The notes below the pieces were generated by a model that was not told where the DNA came from, did no database searches, and saw nothing but the letters and a program-made list of their open reading frames with translations. From positions 2,108,001 through 2,172,000 of the forward strand of contig NZ_CP101466.1 of the NCBI RefSeq assembly GCF_024362385.1: a stretch of DNA of 64,000 bases, read 5' to 3'. The number at the start of each line of letters is the position of its first letter. Position 1 is the stretch's first letter. The stretch comes from Arthrobacter sp. DNA4 (lineage in GTDB: Bacteria > Actinomycetota > Actinomycetes > Actinomycetales > Micrococcaceae). Shown here in pieces: positions 26,654 through 35,313 of the stretch. The translations under genes were made by a program, and so were the position numbers.

Positions 26654-27742
26654 TTACTCGTGCAGTCCGCGCAGGACCTTGTAGAACTCGGCTTTGCCTT
26701 CCAGGCCGATGCCGGGAAGGTCGCCGGGGGCTACGCGGCTGTTGACGATGACTGCGTCGTCGGTAAAGCCGCCGGTGGGCTGGAATTCGCCGGGGTAGGA
26801 CTCGTTGCCGCCGAGCTTGAGGGCTGCGGCGATGTGCAGGGAGAACTGGTGTCCGCCGTGCGGGATGCAGCGGCGGGAGGACCAGCCGTGCTGGGCAAGC
26901 ATGTCCTGGATGCGGCGGTATTCGGTGAGGCCGTAGCTCAGGGCCGGGTCGACCTGGATGAAGTCGCGGTCCGGGCGCATGCCGCCGTAGCGGACCAGGT
27001 TCCGTGCGTCCTGGAGGGAGAACAGGTTCTCGCCGGTCGCGATCGGGTTCTTGTAGTGCTCGGAAAGGGTGGCGTTGAGGGCGTAGTCCAGCGGGTCGCC
27101 GACTTCTTCGTACCAGAACAGTCCGTACTTATCGATGGCTTTTCCATATTCCAGGGCGGTGTCCAGGTCGAATTTGCCGTTGACGTCCACCATGAGGCGG
27201 GAAGCATCGCCGTCGAGGACGTCGATGACGGCTTCGATGCGGCGGAGGTCCTCCGCCAGGTCGGCGCCGCCGATCTTCATCTTGACAATGTTGTAGCCCT
27301 GGTCGAGGAAGCCGCGCATTTCGTTCTGCAGGTCTTCCAGCGTCTTGCCGGGGGCGTAGTAGCCGCCGGCGGCATAAACGAAGACGTCCTTGTCCGGATT
27401 GCCGTCACCGTAGTGGTCCGAGATCCAGCGGTACAAGGGGACACCGGCGATCTTTGCGGCGAGGTCGTGCAGCGCCATGTCGGCCACACCCACGGCGACC
27501 GACCGTTCGCCGTGGCCACCGGGCTTTTCGTTGGACATCATGATGTCCCACGCCTTCTCCGGTGACAGTTCGCCGTTCTCATCCATGAGGTCCTCGGCAG
27601 GAGCATCCAGCAGGCGCGGCAGGATGCGGTCCTGCAGGATGCCCGTAGCGTTGTAGCGGCCGTTGGAGTTGAAGCCGTAGCCAACCAGGGGCTTGCCATC
27701 GACGAACACGTCGCTGACCACGGCGATGATCGTGCAGTCCAT
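26654..27742 (-). CDS. D-tartrate dehydratase-like enolase-superfamily enzyme, N-terminus possibly damaged
   Basis: A mandelate-racemase-type enolase-superfamily protein closely recalling Bradyrhizobium D-tartrate dehydratase: VGYGFNSNGRY, NEKPGGHGERSVAVG, the KMK base motif (within YNIVKMKIGG), metal ligands in MVDVNGKFD and YEEVGDP, and CIPHGGHQFSLHIAA. It would dehydrate tartrate to oxaloacetate. The listed ATG (27742) gives 362 residues, but conserved sequence continues upstream in frame (PISSSIRNAFIDFTK) with no start before a TAA, while an ATG sits one frame off at 27813. So the true start is lost, non-canonical or hidden by a one-base shift. Confidence 0.83.
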   Translation of the reverse strand: MDCTIIAVVSDVFVDGKPLVGYGFNSNGRYNATGILQDRILPRLLDAPAEDLMDENGELSPEKAWDIMMSNEKPGGHGERSVAVGVADMALHDLAAKIAGVPLYRWISDHYGDGNPDKDVFVYAAGGYYAPGKTLEDLQNEMRGFLDQGYNIVKMKIGGADLAEDLRRIEAVIDVLDGDASRLMVDVNGKFDLDTALEYGKAIDKYGLFWYEEVGDPLDYALNATLSEHYKNPIATGENLFSLQDARNLVRYGGMRPDRDFIQVDPALSYGLTEYRRIQDMLAQHGWSSRRCIPHGGHQFSLHIAAALKLGGNESYPGEFQPTGGFTDDAVIVNSRVAPGDLPGIGLEGKAEFYKVLRGLHE

Positions 27743-27848
27743 CTTGGTGAAGTCAATGAACGCATTCCGGATGGAGGAACTGATGGGGATAGAGCCGTTC
27801 GGGTCGATACCATCTGGCCGAGCATCAGGTGTTGTTTAGTAGCGAATA

Positions 27849-27858
27849 TCTTATAAGA
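27849..27858. promoter_or_regulatory. GntR operator candidate 1
   Basis: The perfect 10-bp palindrome TCTTATAAGA lies in the divergent region between the GntR gene and the dicarboxylate operon. An identical copy is at 27913. FadR-subfamily GntR proteins bind short palindromes of this kind, so this pair probably forms the operator for the divergent gntR-type gene and operon. Confidence 0.65.
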
Positions 27859-27912
27859 CGATGAATCGAGGTTAGCTGGCCGTGAGCGCGGGCACAAGCC
27901 CGTGGCGAAATT

Positions 27913-27922
27913 TCTTATAAGA
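27913..27922. promoter_or_regulatory. GntR operator candidate 2
   Basis: Second perfect copy of TCTTATAAGA, 64 bp (about six helical turns) from the first and 64 bp upstream of the regulator start. The spacing is compatible with cooperative binding or looping by a dimeric regulator. Confidence 0.65.
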
Positions 27923-27985
27923 TGCTGCCAGAAGGGCTACACTTGGAGGGGCGGGGGCAACGCTCCCGCAGATTTGGAGCGGCAG

Positions 27986-28684
27986 ATGAGTACCAACGTC
28001 TTTTCGAGTAAGGGCAGCCTGGCGTACAGCGAACTACGCCAGATGATCCTCTCCGGCGCCTTAGCCCCCGGCTCGCGTATTTCCCAATACGAGTTGGCCG
28101 AGAACATGCAGATGAGCATCACCCCCCTGCGTGAAGCCATCCGTCGGCTCTCGAGCGAGGGGCTGATCACGATGGACACCCACCGCGACTCGAAGGTTGC
28201 CGACATGAGCGCCGCCGAAGCCCGCGAGCTGCTGGAAGTCCGCCTCTCGCTGGAGCCGTCCGCAACGGAACTGGCCGCCTACCGCCGGACCGACGCTGAT
28301 GTCGCCATCATCCGGGCGGCCGCCGAAAAACTGCTCCCTGTAACACGCGTGTGGGGAGAGGACGCCATCATTGCTCATCGCGACTTCCACCGCGCCGTCT
28401 ACACTGCTTCTCACAACGCGACCCTGATCAAGCTCCTGGATGACCTCTGGGACAAGTCCGACCGCTACCGGCGCATCGGCCTGGAGCTGCCTTCCGCTGA
28501 CGAGCCCCGCACCATTGACCTGAACCAGCACCACCGAATCCTTGAACTCGTCACCGCGGGAGACGGGCCCGGAGCGGCGGAACTCGCTCGTACCCACATC
28601 GCCAACAGCCTCACAGCATCGGTGACCGGTGCCCTGCAGGAGCGGGAGAACGAATCCTCATCCGACCTTGAGAGAACCGCCTAA
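27986..28684 (+). CDS. GntR-family (FadR subfamily) transcriptional regulator
   Basis: A 232-residue regulator with an N-terminal winged helix (AYSELRQMILSGALAPGSRI, then MSITPLREAIRRLSSEGLI) and a C-terminal FCD ligand domain with metal-binding histidines (AHRDFHRAV, QHHRIL, ARTHI). The ATG at 27986 has GGAG upstream; an earlier in-frame start lacks one. It is divergent from the tartrate-type operon and flanked by two TCTTATAAGA palindromes, so it is its probable repressor with a dicarboxylate effector. Confidence 0.9.
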   Translation: MSTNVFSSKGSLAYSELRQMILSGALAPGSRISQYELAENMQMSITPLREAIRRLSSEGLITMDTHRDSKVADMSAAEARELLEVRLSLEPSATELAAYRRTDADVAIIRAAAEKLLPVTRVWGEDAIIAHRDFHRAVYTASHNATLIKLLDDLWDKSDRYRRIGLELPSADEPRTIDLNQHHRILELVTAGDGPGAAELARTHIANSLTASVTGALQERENESSSDLERTA

Positions 28685-28769
28685 ATCTCCGCCGGCTTTT
28701 GGTACGAGCTTCCACATTTGCAGCGTCATCTGGGGTGACATTCAGTACCGTGAAAACGCCGCCACATAG

Positions 28770-29273
28770 CGCCGCAAGTCGCACGCAGTAGTGGTCTCCG
28801 AATCGCTTTGGGGAAACACGCAACAACTCGCGCGCGCGATCGCAGCCGGAATCGGCGAAGGCGCCGACGTGGTCGACGCAGGCTCAGCACCGGGCGCACT
28901 GGACTCCAACCTGGATCTCTTGGTGGTAGGTGGTCGAACCGACGCTTTCTCCATGTCAACCGGGGCGACACGCGAGTCAGCGAAGCAATAGGCTGCAGAG
29001 CACATCCCAGCAGGCGGCATTTGGGAGTGGATCGAAGCGCACGCCTCGCCTGGTCGCCCTGTTCCTGTACTGACGTTCGATACGCGAGTCGTTGGCCCTC
29101 GGTTGCCCGGGTCTGCCGCGAAGAAGGCGATGAAACGCCTTGTCTCGCTTGGATTCCGACCCATCGTGAAGCCCGCGACCTTCGGCGTGCACGGTTATGC
29201 ATGCCCGGTCGCCGACGGTGAGCTCGAACGCGCCAACGTTGGGGACGGAGCTCGCGGGCCTCGCGTCCCGTAG
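28770..29273 (+). pseudogene. Flavodoxin-like protein, decayed
   Basis: One continuous frame reads VVVSESLWGNTQQLARAIA (the FMN-phosphate loop of flavodoxins, normally starting YxSxxGNT), LDLLVVGGRTDAFSMS and, after an in-frame TAG at 28989, GIWEWIEAHASPGRP, AAKKAMKRLVSLGFR and FGVHG. It matches actinobacterial flavodoxin-domain proteins of about 160 residues. There is no ATG in frame upstream, only GTG 28791 without a ribosome site. Lost start plus internal stop indicate a dead gene. Confidence 0.65.
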
Positions 29274-29357
29274 CTGAGCTTACGGGCCGAGGCGTGCCAT
29301 CGGGCCGCCTATGGCACGCACAGATGCGAAGCTGAGCGTGTCCGCTAGTCTTTCGAT

Positions 29358-30194
29358 ATGGATACCGGCCCGTACCGCTCAGAGGCGGCGGTTGAACGAC
29401 GCGGAACGTCGCTTTTCATGGCGTCCTTTGGTATTGCCCTGCTCGTCACTCTGGCCAGCCTGCTCGGGCTGCTTGCTTCTTGGCCGTATCAGAAGGAAAC
29501 CGAGAACTGGCTCCTGCAGGCCCGAGGGCAAGACCTCGGCAATCTTCTGGCGGTTGTCGTTCTCGTCTGGAGTGCGACCAGGATACGCACAGGCTCAATG
29601 GGAGCGACGCAACTCTGGGTCGGTACCTTGTTCTATCTGCTGTATGCCTACATCGTGTATGCCTTTGCCGTGCACTTCGGTCGCCTGTTTCTTGTGTACG
29701 TCGCTATTCTCGGCTCTGTCTTCTACACCTTGATCGCTGGGCTCTCTACTAGGGTGCGCCCGGCGGCATACCCTCACGGCGCCGCACGGGCATTCGCTGC
29801 GTGGGTCCTGATCGGCACCGGCGCACTCTTTGCCCTGCTGTGGCTGAGCGAATTAGCTCCAGCAACCATTTCAGGGCAGCCACCGCCCAGCCTGGAAGTA
29901 GCCGGGCTTATCGTGAACCCGGTCCATGTCATTGACTTGTCTCTGGTCCTGCCGGGCATGGTCATCATCGGAGTGCTCGCGCTGCGCGGGAACCCGACGG
30001 GGTTGTTCTTGACAGTGCCCGCGTTAGTTTTTTCCGTGCTGATGGGATTGAGCATCATCGCCGCCATGGCGTTGATCGTCAGGAGCGGGGATACGAGCGC
30101 ATTTGTTCCCATGGCGATGGTTTGTCTTGTTGTCGGCGCCAGCCTCGCAGCCGCCATCGCCTATTGGCGTCAGATTCCAGTTCATAGGTCGTAA
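29358..30194 (+). CDS. Polytopic membrane protein of unknown function
   Basis: A 278-residue protein with about seven or eight predicted membrane helices: segments begin near residues 20, 60, 85, 105, 145, 190, 215 and 245. I do not recognise a transport or enzyme motif. The ATG at 29358 has no ribosome site and a possible TAGTCT -10-like sequence ends just before it, so the message may be leaderless. It stands alone between two decayed genes. Confidence 0.72.
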   Translation: MDTGPYRSEAAVERRGTSLFMASFGIALLVTLASLLGLLASWPYQKETENWLLQARGQDLGNLLAVVVLVWSATRIRTGSMGATQLWVGTLFYLLYAYIVYAFAVHFGRLFLVYVAILGSVFYTLIAGLSTRVRPAAYPHGAARAFAAWVLIGTGALFALLWLSELAPATISGQPPPSLEVAGLIVNPVHVIDLSLVLPGMVIIGVLALRGNPTGLFLTVPALVFSVLMGLSIIAAMALIVRSGDTSAFVPMAMVCLVVGASLAAAIAYWRQIPVHRS

Positions 30195-30380
30195 CCGAGG
30201 TCGTAACGTGAGGTGGGTAACATCCTCCTAACGCTACGACCAGACGAGGCACGGAGATTCATCGGAGGGACCAGACCGAGAACGACGATGCGCGCAGTCC
30301 TCACCGCGCATTCAACCGGGGAACCGGTGGTCTTGGTATCGCGGCTCCGGCGAGCCTGGTCTCCACACGACGGTTTCGCT

Positions 30381-31070
30381 ATGGCCTCTCCTAACCCCAC
30401 CCCGACCTCTGCAGTCCCCCCGAGGGTGCGTCGGAGCAGGGAAATTGTCCTCTCCACCTCTCTTGAACTGGTGGACGCTGAAGGCCTGGATGCCTTGACG
30501 ATGCGACGGCTGGGCCAGGAACCCGGGCGGGACCCGATGAGCCTCCACCGCTACGCCGCCAACCGCACCGCCCTGCAGGATGGTGTCGCTGAAACAGTCC
30601 TCAATGAATTGGCGATCTTTGCCGATGACCCGGACTGGCAGGCACAGCTGCGCAAATCGCCCACGACCTGCGGCTTCTGCCCTGCGGCATCCCAACGTCG
30701 TCCCGCTGCTGGTCACCCGGCCACTGTCCACACCGTTGGGTCTGCACCCACTGGGCACCATCCGGCCCCTCGAACAGATCCTGGCACTGCTCATAGACGC
30801 CGGTTTTACCCCCGCCGACGCCCTCCACGTCTACCGGACGTACTAGGGATTCCTCTACGGGCACATTCGGAACGAACTGCAGGAATACGTTGCGGACCCG
30901 AACGAAAACGAAGCCATCCTCCGCCTCGGATTCCACCGGCTGCCGGCAAAAGACTTCCCACACCTGCGCGCCCTGGGACCCGTCCTCGCTGAGTATGACG
31001 GCGACCTTGAGCTGGACCAGGGACTGAGCATCCTCCTCCCCGGCCTCGCCACGCAACTTTCCGGCTCCAG
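30381..31070 (+). pseudogene. TetR-family regulator, broken by two shifts and a stop
   Basis: The N-terminus (SREIVLSTSLELVDAEGLDALTMRRLGQE, then LHRYAANRTAL) is a TetR helix-turn-helix. The C-terminal ligand domain continues in other frames: IAHDLRLL, then ALRHPNVVPLLVTRPLS up to an in-frame TAG at 30844, then GFLYGHIRNELQEYV and HLRALGPVLAEYDGD. Two single-base shifts near 30657 and 30690 and the stop must all be repaired to give one protein, so this is a true pseudogene. The C-terminal end runs on without its own stop codon. Confidence 0.72.
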
Positions 31071-31236
31071 TCCAAGGGTCGCCGACCAAAATACACAGCT
31101 ACGGTTCCGACGAACAAAGCATGTTTCCAGAGCTCACAGGATTGGGCGTCCGTTGGCGCGGCGGGCTGGGAGGGCCGGGGCGCACCGCCGCAGAGCTCCC
31201 AACCCGAGTGCTACAGGAGACGGCCTTTGTCTTCCA

Positions 31237-31707
31237 CTAGCGATATGTCCTAGGAGGCGTGTAGTTACCGGTTGCCGGGTTTTGCATGGCGTTGGAGGCG
31301 AGCAGTTGAACGATGGCTTGCAGTTCCTTGCGGAGATTGCCGCCATCCGCTGCCGAATGAGTCAATACTGTGCGGTCCACTTCACGGGCCTCGCTGATCA
31401 CCCGGGCGCCGAGGTCGGTGATGGAGACGACCTGGCTTCTGCGGTCGGAAGGGCTGGGCTGTCGGCGGATGTAGGCCCATGCCTCCAGGCGGGTCAAGGT
31501 CTTGCCCATTGTCTGGTTCTGGACACGGACCCTTTGGGCAATTTTCGCCTGGCTCATGGGCTCCTCGGCTCTGGATAGTACATCGAGGGCTATCACTCCG
31601 GCGTGGGTGAGCCCGGCATGGGCCAGTTTCTCGTTCCATGAATGTTCGACGAGCCTGGCCGCGGTTGATAGGAGGCGGCCGGTAGGCCAGGAATTCATGT
31701 CGGGCAT
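31237..31707 (-). CDS. MarR-family transcriptional regulator
   Basis: A protein of about 156 residues with the MarR winged helix: SRAEEPMSQAKIAQRVRVQNQTMGKTLTRLEAWAYI (recognition region within this) and the wing RRQPSPSDRRSQVVSITDLG. Two nearby ATGs (31707 and 31698) are both possible; neither has a strong ribosome site. It is convergent with the decayed TetR gene and has no evident target operon nearby. Confidence 0.82.
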   Translation of the reverse strand: MPDMNSWPTGRLLSTAARLVEHSWNEKLAHAGLTHAGVIALDVLSRAEEPMSQAKIAQRVRVQNQTMGKTLTRLEAWAYIRRQPSPSDRRSQVVSITDLGARVISEAREVDRTVLTHSAADGGNLRKELQAIVQLLASNAMQNPATGNYTPPRTYR

Positions 31708-32016
31708 GAGCGGAGTATAGACCTTCGGCCTGCACGGGGCCTGGACGTGGTGTTCAGGGTGAAGTGGAAGCCTGGGGTGCGGAGCCTGCGAAGGCACCAT
31801 TCCCTAATCGGTTTGGAGATGCGGGGGATCAGAAGCGACTCTCAGGAAGTCGTCTAGCCGAGTGCGGCGATTCAAAGGCAATGCCATAGGTCGTGTCGCT
31901 GCAGCAGCTCGGCGGAGGCCCCCCTTTGCGGCTAGGCGCCCGCTCTTCGACAGCCATGAAGGCCACTGTGAGGGACCGAAGTATTGAAGCGGTCCTTCGG
32001 GGCCACGAGCAGCGGA

Positions 32017-32217
32017 TTAGTCCTCGCGCTGCTCGAACTCCGCATCAAGCTCGTAGTGGCGGAACTCGGTCTCCGGGTGAGACTCACCATCGGTCACGAT
32101 TTCGTGGTCGATTTGGCGTTGGACCTGGCTGTCGAGAACCTGCAGTTTCTCGTCTTTTAGTGTTTCCAGATCCTCGGGAAACGGGTCGGCAGGGGTGATG
32201 CGCAGATTGCTTGACAT
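32017..32217 (-). CDS. Small acidic hypothetical protein
   Basis: A 66-residue, highly charged protein (many Glu and Asp, one His-rich patch DHEIV) with AAAGGGA upstream of ATG 32217. It shows no cysteines, signal or membrane segment. No family recognised. Confidence 0.6.
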   Translation of the reverse strand: MSSNLRITPADPFPEDLETLKDEKLQVLDSQVQRQIDHEIVTDGESHPETEFRHYELDAEFEQRED

Positions 32218-32322
32218 TGGTGTCCCTTTCACTAGCGGCACTCCATTTCATCGGACACCCGCAACGAGAGTATTTTAGTCGAGCCCGTCAGGTCCACGCG
32301 CCTGAGTTGGCAGAAGCCTTAG

Positions 32323-32604
32323 TCAGACCAAGCTTGGTTGGCTGGCGAGGATGTAGTCCAGAGCGGCCGGACCGGTCATTCGAAGTCCCGGCCGTATGCA
32401 CCGGTCGTCGTTGGCGCGTCGTTCGTGGATGCCCTGCTGGAACATCGCCGCCCAAAACGATTCGCAGGGGCCGGGGATTTGTGCTTGCAGTGCGCACCAG
32501 CTCAGGTACACGCCGTAGAACTGGTCTTCCGTGAGTATGTGGTCATCGGCCGCATCGGCGGCAATGCATTCCTGAACAAAACGGGCGTAGTCCGGGGTTT
32601 CCAT
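32323..32604 (-). CDS. Hypothetical protein
   Basis: A 93-residue protein starting at ATG 32604 with AGGAG 12 bp upstream; a TTG start 24 bp earlier is also open. The sequence METPDYARFVQECIAADA, then FYGVYLSWCALQAQI, and the tail MTGPAALDYILASQ looks like a compact helical protein. No family recognised. Confidence 0.62.
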   Translation of the reverse strand: METPDYARFVQECIAADAADDHILTEDQFYGVYLSWCALQAQIPGPCESFWAAMFQQGIHERRANDDRCIRPGLRMTGPAALDYILASQPSLV

Positions 32605-32706
32605 TTCTAATGGCTCCTGTTCCTTCAACGGAATGGTGGATAAAGGGGCTGCAGCATCTTGGAACCGCCAAGAGAACGGAGAACAATGTCCGCGGATAAC
32701 GAAACG

Positions 32707-33348
32707 TCAGGGGGCGATCGGGACCTCACCTCCGTGGTCTCGGATGAGGGAAGCAGCCATGCGTTTGGCGAAGACCGCTGACTCCCGGTCTCCCTCGACC
32801 GCTGAAATAATCGAACCCTTTGTCAGGATGTGGCAAGAGCGGGCGAAAATGTCGGGTTGTTCAAGGCCGGCCTCCACGGCCAGGGCCCGTATGAACACCC
32901 GGACCTGCGCTAAATACTCGATGGATGCAATTCCCAGTGGGTGGGCGGGGCCCATTTCCAGCATGGTGCTGACGAAGGCGCAGGCCTGGAAGTCATCCTG
33001 GCGGAACCACCCATCCAGGACATCAAAAATAGCCAATATCCGGCCAGCGGGGTTCGCGGTCCGCCTTCCGGTGTCGGCGATGATCGCCTCAACGGTCAGG
33101 TCCTGGTGGCAGCGCTCCAGGTAGGCAAGGACCAGTTCATCCTTTGACGTGAAGTGCGTGTAGAACGTGGCTTTGGCGACCCCGGCCCTTGAGATCAACT
33201 CATTGATGCCGACATCGCGGATGCCCCGGTGTAGGAACAGCTCGTAAGCGGCGTCCAGGATGCGTTCCCTGGCGCTACCAGAGGCCCTCCGCGGGGGAGC
33301 AGAGGCGAGATCATCGACGGCGGTCGGTAAGTCATATGTGTGGACCAT
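32707..33348 (-). CDS. TetR/AcrR family regulator
   Basis: A 213-residue repressor. The helix-turn-helix spans residues 25-70 (RERILDAAYELFLHRGIRDV, then GVAKATFYTHFTSKDEL), and the C-terminal helical domain (YLERCHQDL, FDVLDGWFRQDDFQACAFV) is typical of the TetR group acting on efflux or dehydrogenase genes. Its former neighbour upstream is an amino acid permease fragment, so its target may have been lost. Confidence 0.87.
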   Translation of the reverse strand: MVHTYDLPTAVDDLASAPPRRASGSARERILDAAYELFLHRGIRDVGINELISRAGVAKATFYTHFTSKDELVLAYLERCHQDLTVEAIIADTGRRTANPAGRILAIFDVLDGWFRQDDFQACAFVSTMLEMGPAHPLGIASIEYLAQVRVFIRALAVEAGLEQPDIFARSCHILTKGSIISAVEGDRESAVFAKRMAASLIRDHGGEVPIAP

Positions 33349-33384
33349 CGCCAGCAGACACTACACGAAAACCAGACAGACAAG

Positions 33385-33566
33385 TCAGTACGCCCGAAGC
33401 TGAAGCCGGGCCCCGGCTCCCATGAACAAGCCGGTGCCGATCGCACCGCCGATGACGGTCACCTGGGTCCGGCGGGGCTTGGGGTCTTGTGGTAGCCCTG
33501 TTCCTCGCTGGAAAAGTCGGGGACGGCACTGGCGACGTCGCCGGTGAGTTCCCGCTCATTTTCCAT
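33385..33566 (-). pseudogene. N-terminal scrap of an amino acid permease
   Basis: Two frames give MENERELTGDVASAVPDFSS followed by EEQGYHK and then RRTQVTVIGGAIGTGLFMGA, the first 60 residues of a GABA/asparagine/serine-type amino acid permease, including the conserved GGAIGTGLF of helix 1. The rest of the gene is absent and a one-base shift splits the fragment. Confidence 0.65.
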
Positions 33567-34283
33567 TCGGGGCCAACGCGATAATGAGGCTGGCTGCCGG
33601 GCCGTGCAAGGAAAGCGACAGCTTAGTCTCGAGGCCAAGTCTTCCCTTTTCCGGCGTCTACGTCCGGTTTGAGCGTACCCAAGGAACATCAGGGTCCTAA
33701 TTCACTGGGATTCGGGAGGGCAATGTGATGGGCACTAGATAGGGAGTAGAGGTGTCGGGCTGCCTGTCCAAGCTCTTCACCACGCTTTCCAGCTCCACCG
33801 GATGGGGAGACGCAAGCGTGCAACTGCAGAGCAGGGCCAGCTGGCTGGCCCTAAGTCCGGCGCCAAGGACCCCTGCTGATCGTATTGGCTCTGCTTCGTT
33901 GGCTGCTGCGTGGGCTTGTCGGGTTTGGCCTCACTTTGAGATAGCCGAAAGGCATATCCTGGGTCGCTGTCACAGAGTTCGGACCTATTTCAGGGGCGAG
34001 GGGTGTTTGATCCCCATCGGCTCGGCGGTGCCCGCGGTGACTGGGGCCGGTTTCCCTGAGTATGGGGACGGTGGGTGGATGCCCTGGTAGCTGTGCCGCC
34101 TGCCCATTCAGACGGCAGCCATTTCTGCAGTGTTTGATAAGGACTCGAGTGCAGTTCGACGCTTCCACTGCGTTTATGGAGATGTGATCCGACGCCGCCA
34201 CCGAAGGTGTTGGCGCTGTAGGAGACGACCTCCCGAAGCGGGACTCCCAAGGGGTAGGGTGTGCCCTAGCCGACGAAGGAGCC
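33567..34283. other. About 700 bp without a recognisable gene
   Basis: Open frames exist on both strands (for example 33752-34090 on +) but they overlap each other, lack ribosome sites and resemble nothing known to me. The stretch lies between a truncated permease and the long repeat copy 2 and is probably decayed DNA. Confidence 0.5.
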
Positions 34284-34490
34284 ATGATGAGCTACAAATA
34301 TCGAACTGTTCGGGTTCGCGGTACGGAGCTGGTCGGAACAATTGCCAGGAAGCACGGGGGTGCGGCTGAAATCTACGAAACTTCCAAAGACTTGAGCACA
34401 TCAGTAGTTCCGGTGTTCTTCGAGGCAACGGGCGAGATCCGTTTCTTCGACAGGTCAGTACTGGAGGACGTTGTGGCGCCATCCACATAG
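34284..34490 (+). CDS. Small hypothetical protein
   Basis: A 68-residue protein with a good AAGGAG-type site five bases before ATG 34284. It has alternating charged and hydrophobic residues (YRTVRVRGTELVGTIA, then VVPVFFEATGEIRFFDRS), suggesting a small beta-rich fold. It ends about 65 bp before the long repeat copy 2. Unknown function. Confidence 0.6.
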   Translation: MMSYKYRTVRVRGTELVGTIARKHGGAAEIYETSKDLSTSVVPVFFEATGEIRFFDRSVLEDVVAPST

Positions 34491-34555
34491 CTCTCCGGAT
34501 ACCGGGCCGGCCATGCCGGGCTGGCGTGTGGGACACATTTCAGGGGCAAATGGGG

Positions 34556-35065
34556 GCGTGGACAACGTCGACACTTCCACCGTCGAAGTGGGTCGCACAC
34601 CGGTTGGACTGTTTAGGATTCCACATGTTTTCCGGAGTTTCCGGTGTTTTCCAGGGTTTGAATGTAGTTCGTGTCCCACCTAGGGCACAGCATATCCCCT
34701 CGTCAGAGGGGTTTTTGCTTTTAACGCGGTGACAAAGATTGTGGTGGCGTCACTCACACGGGGTTGGTTCGCCGGCTGTGGCCTGGCCGTCGCGTGGCCT
34801 ATCCAGGTGTGTGGGTGGCGGGGTCAAGTCCCTGGCTGGTGGGTTTTCCGCCTGCTGTCACAGGGTCCTTGCAGTGCCTCGTTTCCGTTCCTTCGGGTTA
34901 GCTCGGTGGCACGCACCTGTCGACGGCACGGGGCTGTGGGTGCGACATGACGCACCTCCGTGACTCGGAACGGACTTGGGAGGCCGCTATTGTTACCCGG
35001 GGGAGTTGCGGTGAGTGTTGGTCCGGCCGAATGAGGTGTGAAAAGTCCACACTTATGTCTTCCTT
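34556..35065 (+). repeat. Long non-coding direct repeat, copy 2 (tRNA-Leu-tail element)
   Basis: Second copy of the element at 19194-19715, same orientation. It has the degenerate left palindrome (GTGGACA-A-CGTCGACAC near 34558-34574), the GATTCCACATG segment, the tRNA-Leu tail at 34668-34688 with two changes, a clear hairpin terminator, the CAGGTGTGTGGGTGGCG block near 34805 and the right-end TCCACACTTATGTCTTCCTTAT at 35046-35067. The two copies are 15.3 kb apart. Confidence 0.75.
34668..34716 (+). other. tRNA-Leu 3' end fragment with terminator
   Basis: TTCGTGTCCCA-CCTAGGGCAC (34668-34688) differs from the copy-1 tail at two positions. It is followed by CCCCT-CGTCAG-AGGGG and TTTTT (34696-34716), a classical terminator, as expected if the whole 3' end and downstream terminator of a tRNA-Leu gene had been captured. 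Confidence 0.6.
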
Positions 35066-35168
35066 ATTGGAGTGCCTGTAGGCCCCGGTCAATTGTCAGG
35101 GTTGGGCATATGAAATTCTGCCACCCTTGTCAGAAAAGAAAGGCCAGACGGCATTACGGGCGGAACAC

Positions 35169-35223
35169 GAAGACCTCTTAGTCGTTGGCGGTGTGTAACG
35201 GCCACCAAGACTAAGAGGTCTTC
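35169..35223. terminator. Long perfect inverted repeat downstream of the MHS transporter
   Basis: A 15-bp perfect stem GAAGACCTCTTAGTC (35169-35183) pairs with 35209-35223, with partial further pairing inside (TTGG...CCAA). It lies 90 bp past the minus-strand transporter stop codon and just outside repeat copy 2. No T run is present, so it may be a processing or blocking hairpin, or the remnant of a small element. Confidence 0.5.
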
Positions 35224-35313
35224 ACGTATTCACGACGTAACGAATGTTGCGCCCCGTACAGCCAGTTCGCGATCAGCTCAGGGGCGGATTACCCGTCACA
35301 TCTGCATTCCAGG

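Noticed and set aside
33752..34090. A 112-codon open frame on the + strand.
   Set aside because: No ribosome site, no family resemblance, and competing frames on the other strand.
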